From contig NZ_LXEO01000065.1 of assembly GCF_001654865.1 (NCBI RefSeq), forward strand, positions 62,001 to 126,000: a stretch of 64,000 bases of DNA. Direction: 5' to 3'. Origin of the DNA: Buttiauxella noackiae ATCC 51607. Lineage in GTDB: Bacteria > Pseudomonadota > Gammaproteobacteria > Enterobacterales > Enterobacteriaceae. A program made the translations under genes and the position numbers. The notes below the pieces were generated by a model that saw nothing but the letters and a program-made list of their open reading frames with translations, was not told the DNA's origin and searched no databases. Shown piece by piece: positions 9,784 to 18,438 of this stretch; the stretch's first letter is position 1; each line of letters begins with the position of its first letter.

Positions 9784-10771
9784 CTTGCCGTTGATGATTA
9801 CCCTGGCGGTGTTTGTGCTGGGATATCTGTATTGCCTGACGCAATTCCCCGGTTTTGCCTCTACGCGGGTGATTTGCAACATCCTGACCGATAACGCGTT
9901 TCTGGGTATTATTGCCGTTGGCATGACATTTGTGATCCTTTCCGGCGGTATCGATCTTTCCGTCGGTTCGGTGATCGCCTTTACAGGTGTATTCCTCGCC
10001 AAAGCGATTGGTTTCTGGGGATTATCACCGCTGGTGGCCTTCCCGCTGGTGCTGCTGATGGGCTGCGCATTCGGCGCGTTTATGGGCTTACTTATCGACG
10101 CGCTGAAAATCCCTGCCTTTATTATTACGCTCGCTGGGATGTTCTTCCTGCGTGGGGTAAGTTATCTGGTTTCAGAAGAGTCGATTCCTATTAACCACCC
10201 GATTTACGACACCCTTTCAAACCTTGCCTGGCGCATTCCCGGCGGCGGGCGTTTGAGTGCGATGGGCCTGCTGATGCTGGCGGTGGTGGTGATTGGTATT
10301 TTCCTTGCGCACCGTACCCGTTTTGGTAACCAGGTTTATGCGATTGGCGGCAATGCGACTTCGGCAAACCTGATGGGGATTTCAACGCGCAGCACTACTA
10401 TCCGCATTTATATGCTGTCGACCGGGCTTGCTACTTTGGCCGGTATTGTCTTTTCACTCTATACCTCAGCAGGTTATGCGCTGGCGGGAATGGGCGTTGA
10501 GCTGGATGCGATTGCCTCCGTGGTTATCGGTGGCACGCTGTTAAGCGGTGGAGTGGGAACGGTGCTCGGTACGCTGTTTGGCGTGGCTATTCAGGGGCTG
10601 ATTCAGACCTATATTAACTTCGATGGCACGCTCAGTTCGTGGTGGACAAAAATTGCCATCGGCATTTTGCTGTTTATTTTCATTGCCCTACAGCGCGGCC
10701 TGACGGTGCTGTGGGAAAACCGCCAAAGCTCGCCAGTGAAGCGCATTAACGTCACGTCCGGTCAAAGCTGA
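9770..10771 (+). CDS. yjfF: YjfF, second galactofuranose ABC importer permease
   Basis: This 333-residue permease is homologous to YtfT and shares the motif GMTFVILSGGIDLSVGSV. The E. coli protein has about 331 residues and starts MIKRNLPLMIT, as does the ATG at 9770. An in-frame TTG 48 bases upstream is rejected because it lies deep inside ytfT. YtfT and YjfF are expected to form the heterodimeric membrane pore. It is the last gene of the ytfQRT-yjfF operon. Confidence 0.95.
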   Translation: MIKRNLPLMITLAVFVLGYLYCLTQFPGFASTRVICNILTDNAFLGIIAVGMTFVILSGGIDLSVGSVIAFTGVFLAKAIGFWGLSPLVAFPLVLLMGCAFGAFMGLLIDALKIPAFIITLAGMFFLRGVSYLVSEESIPINHPIYDTLSNLAWRIPGGGRLSAMGLLMLAVVVIGIFLAHRTRFGNQVYAIGGNATSANLMGISTRSTTIRIYMLSTGLATLAGIVFSLYTSAGYALAGMGVELDAIASVVIGGTLLSGGVGTVLGTLFGVAIQGLIQTYINFDGTLSSWWTKIAIGILLFIFIALQRGLTVLWENRQSSPVKRINVTSGQS

Positions 10772-10840
10772 ATCGCTTTGTCTAAACTTTCCCCGGTGAT
10801 GGTCGATAACACTTAATCGTTCTGTCACCGGGAAAAGAGC

Positions 10841-12394
10841 ATGTTGAAAAATTTGTCTATTCGCACGGGGCTGCTGACTTTGCTGGCAGTTATGACCTTC
10901 CTGTTGTTATTTGTCAGCGGCATGGGCATTTTTGCTCTGCAACAAAGCTCAACCTCACTCCAGAATATCAATCGCCTACAGGGCGAGCAGATGGTGCGGT
11001 TGTCTGATGGCTATGTTTCGTTGCTACGTGCGCGTAATGGTGCAGGGCAGGCGGTTCGCCAGATGGAAATTGGCCTGCTGGAAGATGCCACCAAATCTAC
11101 CGATTACGTTGCAAGTGATGTGACGGCGGCTCAACAGCAGCTAAAAGAGTTTATCGACAGCGGCGTGAGTGATGAAGAAGGCAATCGACTGATTCAAAAC
11201 TTATCGCAAAGCTATGCGGAATATCTCGCAAAAGGCATCAATCCGATGCTTGCAGCACTCACCAAACAAAGCCCCGATGATTACTACGACCTGCTGGAAA
11301 AGACGTTGATTCCGCTGTCGCAGAAGTTTGATACCGATGTGGAAATTTTCAAACAGTGGGGCGAGGCGCGCGGAAACAGCGAAGTTGAAGCGGTGCAATT
11401 GCATAAGAAAATCGTCCTGACGCTTATTATTATCGCCGCATTGCTCACTGCCGGAATTATCGTGCTGGTGTGGCTGGCTCTACGCCATTTACTGCTCAAG
11501 CCGTTAAATCAATCGATTGAACAACTGGAGTTTGTCGCCAAAGGTGATTTAACCCAGACGTTGCCGCCTGCTGGCAATAACGAATTTGGCCGTCTGGCGA
11601 CGGCAATTACCCTCATGCGAGATTCCCTGATGGAATCGGTGAGCCGCGTGCGTGATGCCAGCTCGCAAATTGATACTGGCAGCCGCGAACTAGCCGCAGG
11701 CAACCAGAACCTTGCCCAGCGCACCGAATCGACCGCCTCTTCTCTTGAGCAAACTGCCGCCAGCATGGAGCAGATTACCGCAACTGTGAAACAGAACGCC
11801 GACAACGCCGAGCAGGCGCATAAATTAGCGAAAGACGTTTCTGATACTGCCGATCGTGGTAGTGAAATGGTGTGCTATGTGATTGAGAAAATGCGTGATA
11901 TCTCCAGTAGTTCTGACCGTATTGCAGACATCCTGAGCGTTATCGACGGCATCGCTTTCCAGACCAATATCCTGGCGCTCAACGCCTCGGTAGAAGCGGC
12001 GCGTGCTGGTGAGCAAGGGCGCGGGTTTGCGGTCGTTGCGGGCGAAGTTCGTACCCTGGCAAGCCGTAGTGCTGATGCTGCAAAAGAGATCCGCACGCTG
12101 ATTTCTGACTCGCAAAATCATGTTGGTGAAGGCCGTGAACTGGCGCAGCAAGCCGGGGAAACCATGGATGAAATCGCCGAAGAAGTGATGCGTATGACTC
12201 GTCTGGTGAGTGAAATTGCCAGCGCTTCTAACGAACAAAGCAGCGGAATTGAACAGGTCAATATTGCGGTCAGCCAGATGGATGAAGCGGCGCAGCAGAA
12301 TGCGGCATTGGTTCAGGAATCTACCGCAGCTACGCGTTCCCTTGAAGAGCAGTCGCAGCATTTGGTGGCGGCTATGGCGACATTCAGGTGCTAA
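10841..12394 (+). CDS. Methyl-accepting chemotaxis protein
   Basis: This 517-residue transmembrane chemoreceptor has TM1 at about residues 10-32 and a periplasmic four-helix-type ligand domain at about 33-190. TM2 lies at about 191-214, a HAMP domain at about 215-268, and a long coiled-coil signalling domain follows. The highly conserved kinase-control hairpin, [17 protein letters not shown] followed by [21 protein letters not shown], is intact. The C-terminus ends MATFRC and lacks the NWETF tether for CheR/CheB, so it probably needs helper receptors for adaptation. It starts 69 bases after the galactofuranose importer. Ligand unknown; sensing through YtfQ is only a hypothesis. Confidence 0.92.
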   Translation: MLKNLSIRTGLLTLLAVMTFLLLFVSGMGIFALQQSSTSLQNINRLQGEQMVRLSDGYVSLLRARNGAGQAVRQMEIGLLEDATKSTDYVASDVTAAQQQLKEFIDSGVSDEEGNRLIQNLSQSYAEYLAKGINPMLAALTKQSPDDYYDLLEKTLIPLSQKFDTDVEIFKQWGEARGNSEVEAVQLHKKIVLTLIIIAALLTAGIIVLVWLALRHLLLKPLNQSIEQLEFVAKGDLTQTLPPAGNNEFGRLATAITLMRDSLMESVSRVRDASSQIDTGSRELAAGNQNLAQRTESTASSLEQTAASMEQITATVKQNADNAEQAHKLAKDVSDTADRGSEMVCYVIEKMRDISSSSDRIADILSVIDGIAFQTNILALNASVEAARAGEQGRGFAVVAGEVRTLASRSADAAKEIRTLISDSQNHVGEGRELAQQAGETMDEIAEEVMRMTRLVSEIASASNEQSSGIEQVNIAVSQMDEAAQQNAALVQESTAATRSLEEQSQHLVAAMATFRC

Positions 12395-12422
12395 TGCCGT
12401 ATTAACATTGATTATCGCCCAT

Positions 12423-12448
12423 AAAAAAACCCGCATTTGCGGGTTTTT
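12423..12448. terminator. Bidirectional terminator between the chemoreceptor gene and fbp
   Basis: AAAACCCGC (12426-12434), ATTT, GCGGGTTTT (12439-12447), flanked by A and T tracts, serves the convergent genes on both sides. Confidence 0.85.
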
Positions 12449-12453
12449 GGCTT

Positions 12454-12480
12454 TTGTAGAGTGGATAAGCGTCATCCACA
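12454..12480. repeat. REP-like half unit
   Basis: TTGTAGAGTGGATAAGC followed by GTCATCCACA is a shortened single unit of the REP family seen elsewhere in the window. It lies between the terminator and the fbp stop. Confidence 0.6.
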
Positions 12481-12492
12481 ACCCATCACAAC

Positions 12493-13491
12493 TTATGCGT
12501 CCGGGTATTCACGGATAAAGCGTTCTACATCATCGACCATATGTTCGTTACCCACGAAGAATGGGCGGCGCTGGTGCAGGGTTTCCGGGATGATATCCAG
12601 AATACGTTCTTTGCCGTCACTCGCTTTACCGCCAGCCTGTTCTGCAAGGAACGCCATTGGGTTACCTTCATACAGTAAACGCAGCTTCCCTTGCGGGTGG
12701 CTTGCGGTACTTGGATAAAGATAAATCCCGCCTTTGAGCAAGTTGCGGTGGAAGTCGGCAACCAGAGAACCGATATAACGTGAGGTATATGGGCGTTGGG
12801 TGTTTGAATCTTCTTCCTGGCAGAACTTAATGTACTTTTTCACACCCTGCGGGAAACGGATGTAGTTCCCTTCGTTGATGGAGTAGGTATTGCCGGTTTC
12901 CGGGAAACGCATACGTTCCTGGCACAGGCAGAATACGCCAAGAGAAGGATCGTAGGTGAAGGCATGAACGCCACAACCGGTGGTATAAACCAGCATGGTT
13001 GAAGAGCCATAAACCACATAACCCGCCGCGACCTGGCGGTTGCCTGGTTGGAGGAAATCGGCTTCGGTAACAGGTGTGCCTACCGGCGTAATACGGCGAT
13101 AGATAGAGAAAATGGTACCGACTGATACGTTTACGTCGATGTTTGATGAACCATCAAGCGGGTCCATCAGCACTACATATTTGGCATGTTCCGCGCCTTC
13201 GAAAACAACAATGTCATCTTCTTCTTCGGAAGCAACACCGGCCACAATCCCTCGGGCTTTCAGTGCTGCTTTCAGTTTTTCGTTTGCGAACAGGTCAAGT
13301 TTTTGCTGCACTTCGCCCTGAACGTTTTCAGCTCCGCTGGCACCCAAAATATCAACCAGACCTGCTTTGTTGATATCACGGTGGATGATTTTTGCGCCGA
13401 GCTTTATTGCCGACAACAAGGCAGTCAGTTCACCGGTTGCGTGCGAGAACTCGTGCTGCTTTTCGACAATAAATTCACCTAACGTTTTCAT
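12493..13491 (-). CDS. fbp: Fructose-1,6-bisphosphatase class I
   Basis: This 332-residue cytosolic gluconeogenic enzyme hydrolyses fructose 1,6-bisphosphate to fructose 6-phosphate. The metal-binding motif [20 protein letters not shown] and the substrate motif [21 protein letters not shown] are intact. The ATG at 13491 ([10 protein letters not shown]) gives the same length and N-terminus as E. coli Fbp. An in-frame ATG 31 codons upstream is not supported. It is divergent from mpl, the standard enteric arrangement. No anomaly seen. Confidence 0.97.
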   Translation of the reverse strand: MKTLGEFIVEKQHEFSHATGELTALLSAIKLGAKIIHRDINKAGLVDILGASGAENVQGEVQQKLDLFANEKLKAALKARGIVAGVASEEEDDIVVFEGAEHAKYVVLMDPLDGSSNIDVNVSVGTIFSIYRRITPVGTPVTEADFLQPGNRQVAAGYVVYGSSTMLVYTTGCGVHAFTYDPSLGVFCLCQERMRFPETGNTYSINEGNYIRFPQGVKKYIKFCQEEDSNTQRPYTSRYIGSLVADFHRNLLKGGIYLYPSTASHPQGKLRLLYEGNPMAFLAEQAGGKASDGKERILDIIPETLHQRRPFFVGNEHMVDDVERFIREYPDA

Positions 13492-13665
13492 AACACTTTC
13501 CCTGCTTCTGTTAATTAAATGAAACGACTGCAACAATCCTAACAAAGATTCAAATAGTAGCGTACAGGTGAATCGCGCCAGCAAAATACGGAATTAACTT
13601 AAATGCGATTTGCCAGCACCCAACATACGGTTAGAATGTGCGCCAAATAATAAAAGGATAGTTTT

Positions 13666-15039
13666 ATGCGTATTCATATTTTGGGTATTTGCGGCACGTT
13701 CATGGGCGGCCTTGCTATGCTGGCTCGTTCACTCGGCCATCAGGTTACGGGCTCGGATGCTAATGTGTACCCTCCAATGAGCACTCTGCTTGAAGAGCAG
13801 GGTATTGAATTAATTCAAGGTTACGACCCAAGCCAGCTCGATCCGCAACCGGATCTGGTGATCATCGGCAACGCAATGACGCGTGGAAATCCGTGTGTTG
13901 AAGCGGTACTTGAGAAAAGTATCCCTTACATGTCTGGCCCACAATGGCTGCACGATTTTGTGTTGCGCGACCGTTGGGTGTTGGCTGTGGCGGGTACGCA
14001 CGGTAAAACCACCACCGCAGGTATGGCAACGTGGATTCTGGAAGCCTGTGGCTACAAGCCTGGCTTTGTAATCGGCGGCGTACCGGGTAATTTCGACGTC
14101 TCTGCTCGCCTGGGCGACAGTCCATTCTTCGTGATTGAAGCTGACGAATACGACTGCGCGTTCTTCGATAAGCGTTCCAAATTTGTACATTACTGCCCGC
14201 GTACGTTGATCCTCAATAACCTTGAGTTTGATCATGCGGACATCTTTGACGATCTGAAAGCGATTCAGAAACAGTTCCACCACCTGGTGCGTATCGTTCC
14301 GGGGCAGGGGAAAATCATCTGGCCTGAGAACGACACCAACATCAAGCAGACGCTGGCAATGGGTTGCTGGAGCGAGCAAGAACTGGTGGGCGAACAAGGC
14401 CACTGGCAGGCGAAGAAACTTAATCCTGATGCATCTAACTGGGAAGTGTATCTGGATGGCGAGCGTGTCGGTGAAGTTAACTGGCAGCTTGTTGGCGAAC
14501 ACAACATGCATAACGGGCTGATGGCGATCGCCGCAGCACGCCATGTGGGTGTGACACCGGCAGATGCCGCGAAAGCCCTGGATAGCTTTATCAACGCACG
14601 TCGTCGCCTTGAATTACGTGGCGAAGCGCATGGCGTGACGGTATATGACGATTTTGCTCACCATCCAACGGCGATTCTGGCAACGCTTTCGGCATTGCGC
14701 AGCAAAGTTGGCGGCACCGCACGTATTCTCGCGGTGCTTGAGCCACGTTCTAACACCATGAAAATGGGCCTGAGCAAAGATGATCTGGCACCTTCTTTAG
14801 GTCGTGCAGACGAAGTCTTCTTGCTTCAGCCTCCGCACATTCCATGGCAAGTGGTGGAAGTGGCAGAAGCCTGTATTCAGCCTGCTCACTGGAGTGCGGA
14901 TGTCGACACTTTGGCAGATATGGTGGTGAAAACGGCTCAACCTGGCGACCATATTCTGGTGATGAGCAACGGTGGTTTTGGTGGTATTCACCAGAAATTG
15001 CTGGATGGCCTGGCTAAGAAAGCTCAGCTACAAGAGTAA
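13666..15039 (+). CDS. mpl: Mpl, murein tripeptide ligase
   Basis: This 457-residue Mur-ligase family enzyme ligates recycled L-Ala-gamma-D-Glu-meso-diaminopimelate to UDP-MurNAc in peptidoglycan recycling (cytosol). The N-terminal Rossmann domain begins IHILGICGTFMGG. The ATP-binding P-loop GTHGKTTTAGM is at about residues 111-121, and the C-terminal ligase domain carries YDDFAHHPTA. Length equals E. coli Mpl. It is divergent from fbp and ends in a strong terminator shared with convergent darP. Confidence 0.97.
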   Translation: MRIHILGICGTFMGGLAMLARSLGHQVTGSDANVYPPMSTLLEEQGIELIQGYDPSQLDPQPDLVIIGNAMTRGNPCVEAVLEKSIPYMSGPQWLHDFVLRDRWVLAVAGTHGKTTTAGMATWILEACGYKPGFVIGGVPGNFDVSARLGDSPFFVIEADEYDCAFFDKRSKFVHYCPRTLILNNLEFDHADIFDDLKAIQKQFHHLVRIVPGQGKIIWPENDTNIKQTLAMGCWSEQELVGEQGHWQAKKLNPDASNWEVYLDGERVGEVNWQLVGEHNMHNGLMAIAAARHVGVTPADAAKALDSFINARRRLELRGEAHGVTVYDDFAHHPTAILATLSALRSKVGGTARILAVLEPRSNTMKMGLSKDDLAPSLGRADEVFLLQPPHIPWQVVEVAEACIQPAHWSADVDTLADMVVKTAQPGDHILVMSNGGFGGIHQKLLDGLAKKAQLQE

Positions 15040-15053
15040 TGCGACCCACCAAT

Positions 15054-15085
15054 AAAAATGCCCGCAAATTTGCGGGCATTTTTTT
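15054..15085. terminator. Bidirectional terminator between mpl and darP
   Basis: A perfect palindrome GCCCGCAAATTTGCGGGC is flanked by AAAAAT and ATTTTTTT. Its right edge overlaps the darP stop codon. Confidence 0.88.
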
Positions 15086-15635
15086 AGGCCTGGGTTTCAG
15101 CCAGTTCGCGCAGATAAGAGAAAATCTGGCGGTAAGATTTTGGCGGCTTATTTGCTGCCTTCTCTTTTTGTGCGTTACGAATCAGCACACGTAATTGCTG
15201 GCGGTCTGCTTCTGGGTAAAGTCTTAACACTTCACTCATTGCATCATCGCCTTCCTCAACCAAACGATCGCGCAGGGCTTCCAGTTTATGGAACAGTGCG
15301 ACTTGTTGGTTGTGACGGTTTTTCAGTTTATCGAGTGCAACGCGGATTGGGTCCATGTCGCGCGAACGCATCATTTTGCCAATTAACTGAACCTGACGGC
15401 GGCGGCCTTCTTTTTTGATTTTCTGAGCCAAATCAATAGCGGCACGCAAATCTTCATCAAGAGGGATTTTGTCGAGCGCATTTTTGCCCAACTCCATCAG
15501 TTCCATACCCAGGCGTTTTAACTCCTCGGCATCACGCTTAATTTCGCTTTTACTGACCCAGATAATCTCATCATCTTCGTCTTCATTTTCGTCATCTGGG
15601 ACGTCGTCGAGCCAGTCATCGGGCTGCTTAGTCAT
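15084..15635 (-). CDS. darP: DarP (YjgA), ribosomal large-subunit assembly factor
   Basis: This 183-residue, highly charged cytosolic protein has a very acidic N-terminus (about residues 5-23) and a helical DUF615 body, as in E. coli YjgA. The family associates with pre-50S particles and aids maturation of the peptidyl-transferase centre (established for E. coli DarP). It is convergent with mpl and divergent from tldE, the conserved enteric order. Its stop lies in the arm of the shared terminator. Confidence 0.94.
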   Translation of the reverse strand: MTKQPDDWLDDVPDDENEDEDDEIIWVSKSEIKRDAEELKRLGMELMELGKNALDKIPLDEDLRAAIDLAQKIKKEGRRRQVQLIGKMMRSRDMDPIRVALDKLKNRHNQQVALFHKLEALRDRLVEEGDDAMSEVLRLYPEADRQQLRVLIRNAQKEKAANKPPKSYRQIFSYLRELAETQA

Positions 15636-15734
15636 ATTAGGCTCCTTAAAAAAAGTGGCTAATTCTACCAGTAAAGCCTGTTCACTGCGAAATTGTTCTG
15701 TTCTGGGTTAGACTTAATTCACTCACCTTACATT

Positions 15735-17087
15735 ATGGCAGTAGCGATGAAAGTAAACACGCAAGTAGCACAACAACGTCAGGTTCTGGAACAAGCGGTA
15801 TCTCAGGCGCTGGAACTGGCTTCCGCTCAGTCCGATGGCGCAGAAGTTGCCGTCAGTAAAACCACCGGTATCAGCGTAAGCACCCGATACGGTGAGGTGG
15901 AAAACGTCGAATTTAACAGCGATGGTGCGTTAGGCATCACCGTTTATCATCAAAACCGTAAAGGTAGCGCCTCCACAACCGACCTTAGCCCGGACGCCGT
16001 AGCGCGCACCGTGCAGGCGGCGTTGGATATCGCTCGTTACACATCCCCAGACCCGTTTGCCGGTGTGGCGGATAAAGAATTACTGGCTTTTGAAGCGCCA
16101 GATTTAGACCTTTTCCATCCAACGGAAATGGATGCTGACCGCGCGATTGAGCTGGCGGCACGCGCGGAAAATGCATCATTGAACGTTGATAAGCGCATCA
16201 ACAATACCGAAGGCGGCAGTTTTAACAGCCACTACGGCATTAAGGTATTCGGTAACAGCAACGGTATGCTGCAAAGCTACTGTTCAACGCGCCATTCGCT
16301 TTCCAGCTGTGTTATCGCAGAAGTTAACGGCGAGATGGAGCGTGATTACGCCTACACCATTGGTCGCGCGATGGAAGACCTCGACAGCCCTGAATCGGTA
16401 GGTATCGAGTGCGCCCGCCGCACTTTAGCGCGCCTCTCCCCGCGCAAACTGTCTACTATGAAAGCACCGGTTATCTTTGCGGCTGAAGCGGCAACTGGCT
16501 TGTTTGGCCATTTAGTGGGTGCGATTGCGGGCGGTTCGGTTTACCGCAAATCCACTTTCCTGCTGGATTCCCTCGGCAAACAAATCTTGCCGGAATGGCT
16601 GACGATTGAAGAGCACCCGCATCTGCTCAAAGGCCTGGCATCTACACCGTTTGATAGCGAAGGGGTTCGTACAGAACGCCGTGACATTATTAAAGATGGT
16701 GTTCTGCAACAATGGCTGTTGACCAACTACTCTGCGCGCAAACTGGGTCTGAAAAGCACCGGCCATGCGGGTGGTATCCACAACTGGCGTATCGAAGGGC
16801 GCGGTCTGGATTTCGCAGGTATGCTCAAAGAGATGGGCACAGGCTTAGTGGTGACTGAACTGATGGGACAGGGCGTAAGCGGCATCACTGGCGATTACTC
16901 TCGTGGCGCATCGGGTTTCTGGGTCGAAAACGGTGAAATTCAATATCCGGTGAGCGAAATTACTATCGCTGGAAACTTGAAAGATATGTGGCGTGAAATG
17001 GTCACAATTGGTAGTGATATTGAGAAGCGCAGTAATATTCAATGTGGTTCAGTGCTGTTACCGGAGATGAAGATCGCCGGTCAGTAG
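15735..17087 (+). CDS. tldE: TldE (PmbA), metalloprotease complex subunit
   Basis: This 450-residue subunit of the TldD/TldE heterodimeric protease removes the microcin B17 leader and degrades unfolded peptides (family knowledge). TldE supports TldD and lacks its own metal site. Conserved blocks [16 protein letters not shown] and [10 protein letters not shown] are present. The ATG at 15735 gives MAVAMKVN, aligning with E. coli TldE; an ATG 14 codons upstream is not favoured. cybC follows after 57 bases, as in E. coli. Confidence 0.95.
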   Translation: MAVAMKVNTQVAQQRQVLEQAVSQALELASAQSDGAEVAVSKTTGISVSTRYGEVENVEFNSDGALGITVYHQNRKGSASTTDLSPDAVARTVQAALDIARYTSPDPFAGVADKELLAFEAPDLDLFHPTEMDADRAIELAARAENASLNVDKRINNTEGGSFNSHYGIKVFGNSNGMLQSYCSTRHSLSSCVIAEVNGEMERDYAYTIGRAMEDLDSPESVGIECARRTLARLSPRKLSTMKAPVIFAAEAATGLFGHLVGAIAGGSVYRKSTFLLDSLGKQILPEWLTIEEHPHLLKGLASTPFDSEGVRTERRDIIKDGVLQQWLLTNYSARKLGLKSTGHAGGIHNWRIEGRGLDFAGMLKEMGTGLVVTELMGQGVSGITGDYSRGASGFWVENGEIQYPVSEITIAGNLKDMWREMVTIGSDIEKRSNIQCGSVLLPEMKIAGQ

Positions 17088-17144
17088 AACGGTAATGGGT
17101 GCGTCCTGCCGCGTCCTTCTTCGACATAATAAAAAGGTGAGCAA

Positions 17145-17537
17145 ATGCAAATGCGTAAGCAACTGATTGCAATGTTGGCAGTATCGTCGGTGTTATTTAC
17201 TGGCGCTGTAATGGCAAAAGATGTTGGCGATGACATGGATACCATCGCTGAAAATTACAAAACCGTGTTGAAGACCGATAACGCGGCAGAGTTAAAAACC
17301 TCGCTGAATAATATGCGAACCGCGGCGCTGGATGCGCAAAAGGGCACCCCTCCAAAACTTGAGAACAAAGCGGCAGACAGTGCCGAGATGAAAGATTATC
17401 GTCACGGTTTGGATTTACTGGTTGGACAGATTGACGGTGCGCTGAAGCTTGCCAACGAAGGCAAAGTGAAAGAAGCGCAGGCGGCGGCAGAAGAATTCAA
17501 AACCACTCGCAATGCCTACCATAAAAAATACCGCTAA
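17145..17537 (+). CDS. cybC: Cytochrome b562
   Basis: This 130-residue periplasmic four-helix haem protein has a signal peptide ending near VMA|KDV. The mature start KDVGDDMD supplies the axial methionine, and the C-terminal NAYHKKYR supplies the axial histidine (Met7/His102 in the E. coli mature protein). Both ligands are therefore present. A second in-frame ATG two codons downstream could also be used. The protein may carry electrons in the periplasm, but its physiological partner is unknown. Some E. coli K-12 strains carry cybC in a disrupted form, whereas this copy is intact. Confidence 0.93.
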   Translation: MQMRKQLIAMLAVSSVLFTGAVMAKDVGDDMDTIAENYKTVLKTDNAAELKTSLNNMRTAALDAQKGTPPKLENKAADSAEMKDYRHGLDLLVGQIDGALKLANEGKVKEAQAAAEEFKTTRNAYHKKYR

Positions 17538-17546
17538 GCTCATACT

Positions 17547-17568
17547 GGCCCCTAACCCCTAAGGGGCC
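17547..17568 (+). terminator. Hairpin after cybC (weak)
   Basis: GGCCCCT (17547-17553) pairs with AGGGGCC (17562-17568) around an 8-base loop. No clear T tract follows, so it may attenuate rather than end transcription before the next gene. Confidence 0.45.
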
Positions 17569-17605
17569 GGAACATCTCTGTTTATCTTATAAGGACATCC
17601 GATTT

Positions 17606-18190
17606 ATGAAACCGATTCAAACGTTTATTAAAGGTGCCGCTACAGTTTCGCTGCTGGCATTTAGCGTTTTCTCTGCAAATGCCGCGATTTTGCCTGTCGC
17701 CGGTGATTTCCAGGCCGATCATTTCTCCGCAAAAGTTGTTTCCGTTGATCAAAAAAATCACGTTGTAGTCCTGGAAGGTGAAGAAGGGAATAAAGTTTCT
17801 CTCAACGTTCCAGAACAAGCCGGTACGCTGGCGAATATAAAAGCGGGCGATACTGTAGACACTACCGTTACGCGTTCTGTCGCTATTGCGTTTGATACCG
17901 ATATTGATAAGTCGGCACCGACTGCGTCCACAACTAAAGGTGAGGAGAAGGCGACCAAAGAAGATCCGCAACATGAAGCCTTCCGCCAGGTTAACGTTCA
18001 GCTGAAAATTAAACACATCGATCTGAAAAAGAATGAAATTACCTTCGTAGGGCCAAAAGGTCAGGAAAAAACGGTAACCGTGGAAGACCCTAAAGTTCAG
18101 GCGAAATTGAAAGATCTGAAAGTGAACCAAAGCGTGCGCGTGACTTACACTGATTCAATCAAAATCACTGCCCATCCGGCTAAATCATAA
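17606..18190 (+). CDS. Exported protein of unknown function with an internal duplication
   Basis: This 194-residue protein is unnamed by me. A signal peptide (about residues 1-26, ending SANA|A) predicts periplasmic location. The mature part seems to hold two related beta-rich units of about 57 residues. Unit A (about 42-96) contains VVSVDQKNHVVVLEGEEGNK and unit B (about 133-190) contains KHIDLKKNEITFVGPKGQEK. A Lys/Glu/Thr-rich linker joins them. The pattern (VD.K...V...G.G...) suggests two small OB- or SH3-like barrels. A Shine-Dalgarno-like AAGGA lies upstream. It is placed behind cybC, with only a weak hairpin between. Confidence 0.8.
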   Translation: MKPIQTFIKGAATVSLLAFSVFSANAAILPVAGDFQADHFSAKVVSVDQKNHVVVLEGEEGNKVSLNVPEQAGTLANIKAGDTVDTTVTRSVAIAFDTDIDKSAPTASTTKGEEKATKEDPQHEAFRQVNVQLKIKHIDLKKNEITFVGPKGQEKTVTVEDPKVQAKLKDLKVNQSVRVTYTDSIKITAHPAKS

Positions 18191-18207
18191 TAGCTTAAGC
18201 TTTACAT

Positions 18208-18233
18208 CCCTCTTTCCGTTTGTGGGAAGAGGG
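18208..18233 (+). terminator. Hairpin after the exported protein gene
   Basis: CCCTCTTTCC (18208-18217) pairs with GGGAAGAGGG (18224-18233) with one mismatch. It separates the exported-protein gene from the mdc operon; there is no long T tract. Confidence 0.5.
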
Positions 18234-18336
18234 GCCAATAATGAAATAAAGTTTTTATATTGCCAGTAGTGCAGAATTCCTGTTCCCGCCTTCCGCCCCG
18301 ATCACAAAACCGAATATCCATTATTACTCTAAGGCT

Positions 18337-18417
18337 AATGATTCATTCCTCACCTTAATTGATACCCCAAATGGGTAGGCGCACAATTTAACCAGACTAA
18401 AGCAAATCAAAATGATT
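18337..18417 (+). promoter_or_regulatory. mdc operon control region
   Basis: A palindrome AATGA-T-TCATT lies at 18337-18347. A promoter-like pair TTGATA (18359-18364) and CACAAT (18382-18387) has a 17-base spacer. A second inverted repeat AATCA-AAA-TGATT is at 18405-18417, before the AGGAGG ribosome site and the mdcA ATG. MdcR would be the expected activator; which repeat it binds is not shown by sequence alone. Confidence 0.4.
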
Positions 18418-18438
18418 GGCTGAATCAGGAGGTTAAAT

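Noticed and set aside
11825-12481. Minus-strand ORF of 218 codons
   Set aside because: Antisense shadow of the chemoreceptor signalling domain; it also runs through the downstream terminator.
13492-13584. Longer N-terminus for Fbp
   Set aside because: The 31 extra codons have no counterpart in the E. coli protein and no good ribosome site; the ATG at 13491 gives the conserved start.
13810-14544. Minus-strand ORF of 244 codons
   Set aside because: Antisense shadow of mpl, which has full length and all Mur-ligase motifs.
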